A stretch of 32,861 bases of DNA, taken from assembly GCA_009380045.1 (NCBI GenBank), contig WHSN01000026.1, positions 1 through 32,861 on the forward strand, given 5' to 3'. Within the stretch, counting starts at the first letter, position 1. Each line of letters opens with the position of its first letter. The translations under genes and the position numbers were made by a program. The notes under the pieces are model-generated. The model did no database searches. It had not been told where the DNA came from and saw only the letters and a list, made by a program, of their open reading frames with translations. The stretch comes from Luteitalea sp. GTDB lineage: Bacteria; Acidobacteriota; Vicinamibacteria; Vicinamibacterales; CAVVIG01. This document shows, in pieces, positions 1-8,000 of this stretch.

Positions 1-672
1 ACCCGCCTGCAGGTGGAACACCCGGTCACCGAGCTCGTGGCTGGGGTGGACCTCGTGCACGCCCAGATCCTTGTCGCATCAGGAGGGCCGTTGCCCTGGC
101 GGCAGTCGGATCTGTCGCAGCGCGGCCATGCCATCGAGGCCCGCGTGTACGCGGAAGATCCGGCAAACGGCTTTCTGCCGCAGGCCGGACGGCTGCTGTT
201 GTACCGGGAGCCGCCCGGCGTCCGCATCGATGCCGGCGTCGTCGAGGGCAGCGAGGTGCCGGTGCAGTACGATCCGATGCTGGCGAAGGTCATCGCCCTG
301 GGCGAAACGCGCGATCAGGCGATCGCCCGGCTCGAGGCCGCGTTGCGCGCGTATCCGATCCTGGGGATCCGCACCAACATCCCGTTCCTGCTGCGCGTTC
401 TCGGGGACCCCCGGTTCCGTACGGGGGAGGTGCATACGGGATTTCTGGACGAGGAAGGCGCCTCGCTCGCACAGGCGCCGGCGAACGCGCCGCCGCCGTT
501 TGTCGTCGCCGCCGTCGCCACGGCAGACACGCAGGACGACGCGCAGACCGACGGCGGCCCTGGAGGCGCCGGGCAACTCGCCGGCCAGGCGCCTGCCCGA
601 CACGTTCCCAGCGCCGGACGGACGCCGGAGGCGTGGGATCCATGGTCACGGCTCGCACGGTGGCGATCGTGA
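1..672 (+). CDS. Biotin carboxylase subunit of an acyl-CoA carboxylase, C-terminal part (5' cut by window edge)
   Basis: The reading frame is open from base 1 and begins inside the family signature TRLQVEHPVTE, so the N-terminal ATP-grasp portion lies outside the window. The visible 223 residues hold the end of the ATP-grasp domain and the biotin carboxylase C-terminal domain (GHAIEARVYAEDP around residues 38-50, YDPMLAKVI around 90). The protein carboxylates biotin with ATP and bicarbonate for an acetyl-, propionyl- or methylcrotonyl-CoA carboxylase. It ends in a low-complexity Ala/Pro linker and a stop at 672, where many homologues continue into the carrier domain. The next gene supplies that carrier domain and overlaps this stop. 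The HMG-CoA lyase two genes downstream favours methylcrotonyl-CoA carboxylase (leucine degradation), but substrate cannot be read from this fragment. Confidence 0.9.
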   Translation, partial: TRLQVEHPVTELVAGVDLVHAQILVASGGPLPWRQSDLSQRGHAIEARVYAEDPANGFLPQAGRLLLYREPPGVRIDAGVVEGSEVPVQYDPMLAKVIALGETRDQAIARLEAALRAYPILGIRTNIPFLLRVLGDPRFRTGEVHTGFLDEEGASLAQAPANAPPPFVVAAVATADTQDDAQTDGGPGGAGQLAGQAPARHVPSAGRTPEAWDPWSRLARWRS

Positions 673-1073
673 CCGCTCCCACGCCAGCCGTCACGAGGGT
701 CGGGCCAGGCATGTTTCGGGTCGAGCACGAGGGACGCTTCGAGATCGTGTTCGTCGCCGGCCCTTCCGGCGACCGGTGGGTGTTCTGGAACGGGCAGGTC
801 TTCCGCGGACCGTTTGGCCGAGCGTCGGCGAATGCGCCGCGGGCCAGTGGCCCAGGCGGTCCGCAGTCGTTGCGCGCACCAATGCCGGCCACCGTTCTCG
901 AGGTCCTGGTCGCGCCAGGGGCGGTGGTCAAGCAGGGCGACACCGTTCTGATTCTGGAGGCGATGAAGATGGAGCTGCCGGTTCGGGCCCCGGCGGACGG
1001 GACCGTGGTGGCCGTGCACTGCCGCGAGCAGGAGCTCGTGCAGCCCGACACCGTGCTCGTGGAGCTCGCGTGA
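642..1073 (+). CDS. Biotin carboxyl carrier protein (biotinyl domain) of the acyl-CoA carboxylase
   Basis: This 143-aa protein ends in a biotinyl/lipoyl domain with the biotinylation motif EAMKM (Lys about residue 109). The preceding 60 residues resemble the short beta-rich linker domain of 3-methylcrotonyl/propionyl-CoA carboxylase alpha chains (a WVFWNGQVFRG segment). I chose ATG 642 because GGAGG (627-631) sits 10 nt upstream; a GTG at 669 forming a GTGA overlap with the upstream stop is an equally credible coupled start. The overlap and shared function indicate one operon with the biotin carboxylase before it and HMG-CoA lyase after it. Biotin carboxylase and carrier are thus separate polypeptides here rather than one fused alpha chain. 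Confidence 0.88.
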   Translation: MVTARTVAIVTAPTPAVTRVGPGMFRVEHEGRFEIVFVAGPSGDRWVFWNGQVFRGPFGRASANAPRASGPGGPQSLRAPMPATVLEVLVAPGAVVKQGDTVLILEAMKMELPVRAPADGTVVAVHCREQELVQPDTVLVELA

Positions 1074-1999
1074 AACTCACTGTGGTCGAGGTCGGCCCAC
1101 GGGACGGCCTGCAGAACGAGCACGCCCGCGTGTCGACCGACGACAAGGTCGCGTTCGTGGACCGCCTGAGCGCGGCCGGTCTTCCGGTCATCGAAGTGTC
1201 GGCATTCGTCAGCCCCCGATGGGTCCCGCAAATGGCCGACGCGGCGGAGGTCTTCGCGGGGATTACGCGGGCGCCTGGCACGCGGTACACGGCGCTCGTC
1301 CCCAACCTGGCCGGGCTCGATCGTGCGGTCGCAGCCGGCGTTCAGGAGGTTGCGATCTTCGCCGCATCAAGCGAAACGTTCAGCCGCAAGAACATCAATC
1401 TAGGCATAGACGACTCGCTTCGGGTGTACCAGGCGGTCTGCGACCGCGCGGCGGCGGCCGGCGTTCGCGTTCGCGGGTATCTGTCAACGGCCTTCGGCTG
1501 TCCGTACGAGGGGGAGGTCGCGCCTGCCCGCGTCGCCGACCTCACGTCGCGCCTGATGGACCTGGGAGTATTCGAGGTGGCGATCAGCGACACGATCGGG
1601 ACGGCACATCCCGGCCAGGTTCCTCGCGTCCTCGAGCCGGTCCTCGCACGGGTGCCGGTTTCGCAGATCGCGCTTCACTTTCACGACACGCGGGGCACCG
1701 CGCTCGCCAACGTGCTCGCATCTCTGCCGCTGGGAGTGACGACCTTTGACGCGTCTGCGGGAGGGCTCGGGGGATGTCCATTCGCGCCAGGCGCAGCCGG
1801 CAACCTTGCAACCGACGACCTGGTGTACATGCTGGAGGGCCTGGGTCTCGAAACCGGCGTGTCGCTCGCAGGGTTGTCAGAGGCATCGGCCTTCATCGGC
1901 ACGCGCCTCGATCATCCGCTACCCTCGCGCTACGCCCAGGCGGTCGCGGCGCTCAGGCGGTCGCGGCCGGGCGTGCGTCCGGATCCTGAAGGGCCTTGA
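1070..1999 (+). CDS. Hydroxymethylglutaryl-CoA lyase
   Basis: A 309-aa TIM-barrel aldolase that cleaves (S)-HMG-CoA to acetoacetate and acetyl-CoA, the last step of leucine degradation. Diagnostic motifs are visible: GPRDGLQNE at residues 9-17, SAFVSPRWVPQMAD around 44-57, GCPYEG about 143, the metal-binding HFHD at 203-206, and GGLGGCPFAPGAAGN with the catalytic-loop Cys at about 236. The start is a GTG overlapping the carrier gene's stop as GTGA, so translation is coupled; GGAG at 1061-1064 can serve as ribosome site. Length and motif set are normal for bacterial HMG-CoA lyases. Its 3' end overlaps the convergent ferredoxin gene by about 47 nt. Confidence 0.94.
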   Translation: MKLTVVEVGPRDGLQNEHARVSTDDKVAFVDRLSAAGLPVIEVSAFVSPRWVPQMADAAEVFAGITRAPGTRYTALVPNLAGLDRAVAAGVQEVAIFAASSETFSRKNINLGIDDSLRVYQAVCDRAAAAGVRVRGYLSTAFGCPYEGEVAPARVADLTSRLMDLGVFEVAISDTIGTAHPGQVPRVLEPVLARVPVSQIALHFHDTRGTALANVLASLPLGVTTFDASAGGLGGCPFAPGAAGNLATDDLVYMLEGLGLETGVSLAGLSEASAFIGTRLDHPLPSRYAQAVAALRRSRPGVRPDPEGP

Positions 2000-2300
2000 C
2001 GACTTCGTCGAACGGCACCATGTTGATCGCGTCGTAGTCAGCCGGACAGCCGAACTCGCGCTGTTGCGGCGCCGTAGGGTTCCCGAGCGTGACACACAGC
2101 CCACAGCCGATGCACAGGTCGGCGCGAACGGCGCAGACCATTCGGCCGTCCCGGTCCGGTTCCTCGACGATACAGCCGGCGACCGGGCATGCAGCCTGAC
2201 AGATTGAGCAGGCAAACGCGCCGAAACAGGCGTCCGGGTCGATTACCGCTATTGTTTTCGGGGCCTTCTTCCGCGGCCCACCCATCATCTTGGTCCACAT
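1953..2300 (-). CDS. Dicluster (4Fe-4S) ferredoxin-like protein
   Basis: A 115-aa small protein with two cysteine clusters: C25-x5-C31-x2-C34-x3-C38-P and C63-x2-C66-x2-C69 with a later CP at 85-86, as in two-[4Fe-4S] ferredoxins. The first cluster has an expanded Cys25-Cys31 spacing (CFGAFAC), seen in some environmental ferredoxins but not the canonical C-x2-C-x2-C. It probably carries electrons in the cytoplasm; the partner is not evident from context. ATG 2300 is preferred; ATG 2288 four codons later is possible. No good Shine-Dalgarno is visible, but a perfect TATAAT lies 10-15 nt upstream, so the transcript may be almost leaderless. The 3' end overlaps the convergent HMG-CoA lyase gene. 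Confidence 0.85.
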   Translation of the reverse strand: MWTKMMGGPRKKAPKTIAVIDPDACFGAFACSICQAACPVAGCIVEEPDRDGRMVCAVRADLCIGCGLCVTLGNPTAPQQREFGCPADYDAINMVPFDEVVKALQDPDARPAATA

Positions 2301-2309
2301 CGTGCTGTG

Positions 2310-2315
2310 ATTATA
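2310..2315 (-). promoter_or_regulatory. -10 box (TATAAT) of the ferredoxin gene
   Basis: On the minus strand a perfect TATAAT is followed by nine bases and then the ferredoxin ATG at 2300. No convincing -35 is visible 17 nt upstream (the sequence there is GCCGGC). The spacing implies transcription starting within a few bases of the ATG, which agrees with the missing ribosome-binding site. Confidence 0.5.
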
Positions 2316-2433
2316 ACGTATGAGCCATCGATGCCGGCGCGGCTGGTGTTTGCACGTCGCCCCTCCGTCCGTTCGGCCCGCATTTGCGGGGGCGGCGGCG
2401 CAACGTAGTCCGGTTCTTGCTATAGGAACGCAC

Positions 2434-3822
2434 ATGAGAACACGGCTCCTTCTGAGTAGCGTCGCCGTTACGCTGTCGGCAACCCTAGTGGTCGGACAAA
2501 CCAAGATCACGCCGCCGGACAACAAGTACACCCCTGCCCAGGATGTGGAGCTCGGACGCGAGGCAGCCGCCCAGGCACGCCAGCAACTGCCAATCATGCG
2601 GGACGACGCCGTCACGTCCTACATAGAGGACATCGGACGCCGATTGGTCGCCGAAATTCCGTCGGACCTGGACCACAAGGAGTTCCGCTATACCTTCGAT
2701 ACGGTGAACGTCCGCGAGATCAATGCCTTCGCGTTGCCAGGCGGGCCGATGTTCGTGAACCGCGGCATGATTGAGGCGGCAAGTACCGAAGGCGAAGTCG
2801 CCGGCGTCATGGCACACGAGATCGCCCATGTTTACCTTCGCCATGGCACGGCGCAGGCCAGCAAGGCGACGAAGTACGAGATCGGGTCGATTATCGGCGC
2901 AATCGCCGGCGCCGTCATTGGCGGCCGGGTCGGCGATGTCGTCGCCCAGGGAACGCAGTTCGGGTTGGGCACCGCGTTTCTCCGTTTCGGCCGCGAGTTC
3001 GAGCGTGATGCCGATATCGGCGGCGCCCAGATCATGGCGCGCGCCGGATACGACCCGCGCGAGATGGCCAACATGTTCCGCACCATCGATAAGCAGGGCG
3101 GATCGAATGGTCCCGAATGGTTGAGCGACCACCCGAATCCGGGCAACCGCGTCGAGTACATCGCGAAGGAAGCGCAGGCGCTGCGCGTCGAGAACCCGGT
3201 CCGGAACACACAGGGCTTCGAGCGCGTCCGCGCGCATTTGAAGTCGCTGCCCCAGGCGCCGACGACCGAGCAGGCGACACGCACCGCCAGTCGCGGCGGC
3301 ACGCCGAAGCAGGGCGGCGCCCGGCCGACCGGCCGCGTCAGCGCTCCATCGAGCCGCTACACCGAGTACACCGAAGGAGACACGTTCCGCGTCAGCGTTC
3401 CGTCGAACTGGCGCGAGCTGCCGGGATCGACCGCCGTCACCTTCGCGCCGGAGGGGGCGTTCGGCGAATACAACGGGCAGGGCGTCTTCACCCACGGCGT
3501 GGAAATCGGCGTCGCGCGCAACGAAGCTCACGATCTCCAGACGGCGACCGAGGAGCTGGTGGACTCGCTGGCAAAAGGCAATCCGAGGCTGTCGCGGCCA
3601 AGCGGCTACCGCCGTGCGTCGGTGCATGGACGCGCCGCCCTTCAGACGACTCTCCAGAACGTGTCCGAGGTCACCGGGCAGCCGGAAGTCATCCAGCTCG
3701 TCACCTCGGAAATGCGCGACGGGAGCCTGTTCTACTCCATTGCGGTGGCGCCGGAGGACGAGCTGCGCATCTACCAGCCGGCCTTTCATCGGGTTGTCAG
3801 CTCGATCCGGTTCACGCGGTGA
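2434..3822 (+). CDS. Secreted M48-family zinc metalloprotease
   Basis: The 462-aa product begins with a Sec signal peptide (about residues 1-21, cleaved near VVG-Q), so it acts in the periplasm or beyond. The catalytic zinc motif HEIAH is at residues 128-132 and the third zinc ligand lies in FERDAD (Glu about 190), as in M48 proteases of the BepA/YfgC or Loi type. A second part from about residue 300 is separated by a Thr/Arg/Gly-rich linker and begins YTEGDTFRVSVPSNWRE; it resembles the small beta-rich C-terminal domain often found after M48 in environmental bacteria. ATG 2434 has AGGAA six bases upstream; the frame is open for 38 more codons to 2320, but that stretch lacks signal-peptide character. 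Likely role is quality control or turnover of envelope proteins. Confidence 0.9.
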   Translation: MRTRLLLSSVAVTLSATLVVGQTKITPPDNKYTPAQDVELGREAAAQARQQLPIMRDDAVTSYIEDIGRRLVAEIPSDLDHKEFRYTFDTVNVREINAFALPGGPMFVNRGMIEAASTEGEVAGVMAHEIAHVYLRHGTAQASKATKYEIGSIIGAIAGAVIGGRVGDVVAQGTQFGLGTAFLRFGREFERDADIGGAQIMARAGYDPREMANMFRTIDKQGGSNGPEWLSDHPNPGNRVEYIAKEAQALRVENPVRNTQGFERVRAHLKSLPQAPTTEQATRTASRGGTPKQGGARPTGRVSAPSSRYTEYTEGDTFRVSVPSNWRELPGSTAVTFAPEGAFGEYNGQGVFTHGVEIGVARNEAHDLQTATEELVDSLAKGNPRLSRPSGYRRASVHGRAALQTTLQNVSEVTGQPEVIQLVTSEMRDGSLFYSIAVAPEDELRIYQPAFHRVVSSIRFTR

Positions 3823-3873
3823 ACAAGGCCGCCGAGAAGCAGGAAGATCATGGCGGGTTTGTGAGTCCGGTCT

Positions 3874-4410
3874 TCAGGTCTGGGACAGCGCTTCTCTTGG
3901 GATGGTGGCCCGCGCCGCGACGACGATCCGACCCTCGGTCGTCGTCAGCTCGAGGCTGGTGAGATGGTGAAGCGCCCCGGCGGCGCCGTACCGCTCGAGG
4001 AGGGCCGCCACATCGACATACAGACGATCCCCATCGAGCCGCAGACCCTGGGGAAGCACCTGCAGAAACCGCAGGGTCGTGCCGGCAAGCCACGCGAAAC
4101 CCTCGGACACGATTCGGAGCACGAGAACCGGGGACAGCGGCAGGAGCGGTTGCTGCTCGATCGCCAGCCGTATCGTGACGGCGGGCAGGAACGAGGCCCG
4201 CGCCAGTCGCAGCCGCACGGCGAGCTGGTTCCCGGCCGCCGCGCGAACCTCCACCTCCCGGATCGGCCAGGAGGCGGGGACGCGAGGCGCGATCAGCCGC
4301 GTCACCAACCTGTCGGAAACCGGCAGGGTGAACGCGCACTCGGCGCCACTGACGTCAGCGAAGTGAGCGGCCTGCTGCTCCCGCAGGAGGCCCATCCACC
4401 ATGGTTCCAT
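3874..4410 (-). CDS. Conserved hypothetical protein
   Basis: A 178-aa protein of unrecognised family beginning MEPWWMGLLREQQ. It has alternating hydrophobic/polar beta-like segments and Arg/Leu-rich stretches and no clear signal peptide. It reads like a lipid-binding or scaffold-type domain (segments such as LRIVSEGFAWLAG and LRLDGDRLYVDVAALL), but I do not assign a function. Its ATG uses the A of the upstream gene's TGA stop (TGATG), so the pair is almost certainly a translationally coupled operon. It converges on the M48 gene with about 50 nt between stops. Confidence 0.72.
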   Translation of the reverse strand: MEPWWMGLLREQQAAHFADVSGAECAFTLPVSDRLVTRLIAPRVPASWPIREVEVRAAAGNQLAVRLRLARASFLPAVTIRLAIEQQPLLPLSPVLVLRIVSEGFAWLAGTTLRFLQVLPQGLRLDGDRLYVDVAALLERYGAAGALHHLTSLELTTTEGRIVVAARATIPREALSQT

Positions 4411-4817
4411 CAACAGACAGGCGAGAGTCCGAAACCACCCGGAAGGTGCGGCTCCGCGAGCCAGCTTTGGGCGTCCTCGACCGTGAGAAAGAGCCCGACC
4501 GCCAGCGACGTGAGATCCCCGAGACGCGCATACCGGTGGCCCATCTTGAGAAGCTCCGGATCGAGCACCACGAGCGCAACCCGGCCGCGGGGACCGTATT
4601 TCGTCGTCATCGTCCCGACATGCTGGACCAGGCGGTGCAGGTCCTCGGCGGTCGGCACGTTCACCGACCCGCGCGCGTCGTACAGCATCGCGTACGACCA
4701 CGCGCCCTCGGCCCCCTGCCGATTGATGACGGCAATCGTCTCCTCGAGCGTCACCGGCGCCCGAGCGACAATCAGAATGCGGCGACGGGTATCATCGCGT
4801 TCGTAGTGAAGCGGCAT
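4410..4817 (-). CDS. STAS/SpoIIAA-like hypothetical protein
   Basis: The 135-aa product starting MPLHYERDDTRRR has the alternating strand/helix pattern of SpoIIAA-like/STAS proteins: an early strand RRILIVARAP, then AMLYDARG, RVALVVLD and a final helix EDAQSWL. The assignment rests on this pattern, not on an identified catalytic residue. The start is uncertain: the frame stays open upstream to a GTG at 4919, but the extra residues look non-conserved and neither start has a strong ribosome site. It overlaps the next gene through a TGATG junction. Divergent to the cyclic glucan synthase gene, with which it shares a 226-nt upstream region. Confidence 0.68.
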   Translation of the reverse strand: MPLHYERDDTRRRILIVARAPVTLEETIAVINRQGAEGAWSYAMLYDARGSVNVPTAEDLHRLVQHVGTMTTKYGPRGRVALVVLDPELLKMGHRYARLGDLTSLAVGLFLTVEDAQSWLAEPHLPGGFGLSPVC

Positions 4818-4992
4818 GTCGCCCGCATAATGTAGCGCGGTCCAACGATTTCCACACAACCGCGCTCCTGCCGGAACAGGATGCGGGCCGCGAGTGGCCG
4901 ATGCCGCGTGACTTGTCACGTCGCCTCCATGCCGGCGCCATCGCTTCCTGCTCGCCGCTCGTCCCCAGCCGACTCATCTGTGCGGCTCTTCT

Positions 4993-4998
4993 TATAAT
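4993..4998 (+). promoter_or_regulatory. -10 box (TATAAT) upstream of the cyclic glucan synthase gene
   Basis: A perfect TATAAT stands about 46 nt before the ATG at 5044 in an otherwise GC-rich spacer. The -35 region at proper spacing (CGACTC) is poor, so an activator or a non-canonical -35 would be needed. AGGA at 5030-5033 is a plausible ribosome site, 10 nt before the ATG. Confidence 0.4.
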
Positions 4999-5043
4999 CA
5001 GCAGATGCTGCCAGCCGATTCCGCCGCTCAGGACGCCTGCTGA

Positions 5044-8000
5044 ATGAGCGAAGCGGTCCACGCCCAGCCCATACCAATCGACTTCCGCGAGAATCCGCCG
5101 CCGCCTCAAGAGCTGTACACGCAGACTCAGCTCGCCGAGCACGCACGCGCCATGGCCATGGCGCAAGCGATGACCACCGCGGATCCCTCGCGCGCCAGAC
5201 CGCTGTTGCCACGTCTCGAGAAGAGCGCCGAACGCCTGGAGCACGCCTACCAGTTTTTCTCGGCGATCGCGCGGAGCGATCCGCAGCCGGTGCCGGCGGA
5301 GGACTGGCTGCGCGACAACTATCACATCGTTCAGGACCAGATTCGAGAAGTCCGCCGCGATCTTCCCAGGAAGTTCTACATCGAGCTGCCGAAGCTGGTT
5401 GACGGCCCGAGCGGCGGCTACCCGCGCGTCTACCCAATCGCGTGCGAGCTGATCGTGCACACCGCCAGCCGGCTCGACCTCGAAACGGTGATCGACTTCA
5501 TCAGCGCCTACCAGGAGGTGACGCCGCTCTCGATCGGCGAGCTCTGGGCCGTCCCGATCATGCTGCGTCTGGCGCTGGTCGAGGAGCTACGACGGCTGTC
5601 CGACGGTGTGGTCGCCGCTCGTAGCAGCCGCGAGCAGGCGCGCAAGTGGGCCTCCGCCGCCGCGGCGATTGCGCCCGACGCCGAGGACGCTCTCGACGAG
5701 CTGCTGCACAGCCAGGTCGATGCCAGCGGCCGACTGTCGTCGGCGTTCGTCGTCGAGCTGCTCCAATGGCTGCGAGACCAGCCGCCCAGCGCGACCCCGG
5801 CATGGCTGGCGCTCCAGCGCGCACTCGAGGCGCAGGACGACTCGCCCGAAGAGCTCCTCCGCGTCGAGCACCAGCGCGAAGCGTCGGTGCAGCTGGCGAT
5901 GGGAAACGCAATCACCAGCATGCGCCTGATGTCGGCGATTGACTGGCCGGTGTTCGTCGACCGGGTCAGTCTCGTCGAGAGGATTCTGCGCCGGGATCCG
6001 GCCGGGGCGTACGCCGAGATGGATTTCCCGACCCGCGACCGCTACCGGCACTCGGTTGAGCAACTGGCCAAGGGCTCGAAGCAGCCCGAATCGGAGGTCG
6101 CGGAAAAGGCCATCGAGCTGGCCCGGGGTGCGAGCAGTGCCGACCCGCACAACGACCGGCGGCACCACGTCGGCTACTACCTCATCTCGCGCGGCCGGTT
6201 CACGCTCGAGGAGCACCTGCGATATCACCCGAAGGTGCGGGAGCGGCTCGCGCGTTTTTTCTTCCGCCATCCAGCGATCGGATACCTCGGAACCATTTCG
6301 CTCGGCACCGCCCTCGGCGTCGCGAGCCTGATTGCCTACGCCGGACGCCAGGACGCCAGCGCCCTTGACCTCTGGCTGGTGGCGGTGTGCGTGCTGCTCC
6401 CGGTCAGCGAGCTGGCAATCAGCCTGATCAACTCGGTGCTGACCTCTCAGATCCCGCCGCGCCAGCTGCCGAAGCTGGCGATGCGCGACGGCATCCCGGA
6501 ATACGATCGGACGATTGTCGTCGTTCCGGCGATCGTCGATTCCGAGGCGCACCTGCTGACGCTGCTGCACGATCTGGAAGTCCGGTTCCTCGCCAACCGC
6601 GATCCCTTCGTCCACTTCGCGCTGCTCAGTGACTTCCCCGATTCGCGCCGGGCCGAGGAGGAAGGAGACGAGTCCCTTGTCCAGGTCGGTCTGAACCGGG
6701 TCGAAGAGCTGAATCGGGAGCACGGACCCGATCGCTTCTACCTGTTGCACCGGCGCCGGCAATGGAACGGCAGCGAGAGCCGTTGGATGGGCTGGGAGAG
6801 GAAACGCGGCAAGCTCGTCGAGCTGAATCGCCTGCTTCGGGGCGCGACCGACACCACCTACCTTCCCCCGGCCGGGAGCCTGACGATTCTCCGGTCCATG
6901 AGGTACGTGATCACGCTCGACTCCGACACCCAGTTTCCTTTGGAGGCGGCGCGGCAGCTGGTCGGGACGTTGTCGCATCCGCTCAACCGGCCACGCTTCG
7001 ATCCAGAGCTGCAGCGGGTCACCGAAGGCTACAGCGTTCTACAGCCTCGCGTCGGCGTCGGCGTCGACAGCGCGAGCCGCACGTCGTTCGCTCAGGTCTT
7101 TGCCGGACACGTCGGCGTTGATCCGTATACGACTGCCGTGTCCGACGTCTATCAGGATCTCTTTCACGAGGGCAACTTCGTCGGCAAGGGCATCTACGAC
7201 ATCGATGCCTTTCAGGCGGCGTTGGACGGCCGGGTGCCCGAGAACACGCTGCTCAGTCACGATCTGTTCGAGGGGCTGTACGCCCGCACCGGCCTCTGCA
7301 CCGACATCCATCTGGTTGACGACTACCCGTCGAACTACCTCGCGTACTCGGCGCGGCAGCACCGATGGGTGCGAGGCGACTGGCAGATCGTGCGATGGCT
7401 CTGGCGCACGGTCCCGGACGGAAACGGACGTCCGGTCCGGAACACGCTGCCGGCGATCGCGCGGTGGAAGATTCTCGACAATCTGCGCCGCAGCCTGCTG
7501 CCGGTGGCGCTCGTCGTGCTGCTGCTCGCGGGATGGACCGTTCTCCCTGGCTCCTCGATGGTCTGGGCCGGTCTCGCACTGCTGGTCCTGGCCTTCCCCG
7601 CCTACGTTCAGGTAGGACGATCGCTCTCAAGCCGGGTTCGTGGCGTTCCGCTCCGCGAACACGTGCTCGCCGAACGCGACAACCTGGTGACCAGCGCCCT
7701 CCAGGCATTCCTCTCGACCGTGTTCCTGCTGCACCAGAGCTTCGCCATGATCGACGCGATCGGCCGGACGCTGGTGCGGATGCTGGTGACACGGAAGCAT
7801 CTCATCGAGTGGATGACCGCCGATCGGTCCACGCATGTCGCGGTTTCAGCGACGGCTGTGCTCCAGAGGATGGCGGGCACGCCCCTGGCCGCGGCTGCAC
7901 TCGCGCTGGCCGTGGGACTGACGAGTCCCGGGCGCCTCCCGCTCGCGCTTCCGGTCGTGATCCTGTGGGCGATCTCGCCGGCGCTCTCCTACGCCACGGG

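Noticed and set aside
71-1069. Long plus-strand frame upstream of HMG-CoA lyase in the same frame, which would give a 642-aa protein
   Set aside because: The upstream part is an Arg/Pro/Ala-rich shadow of the biotin carboxylase and carrier genes; the real start is GTG 1070, overlapping the carrier stop.
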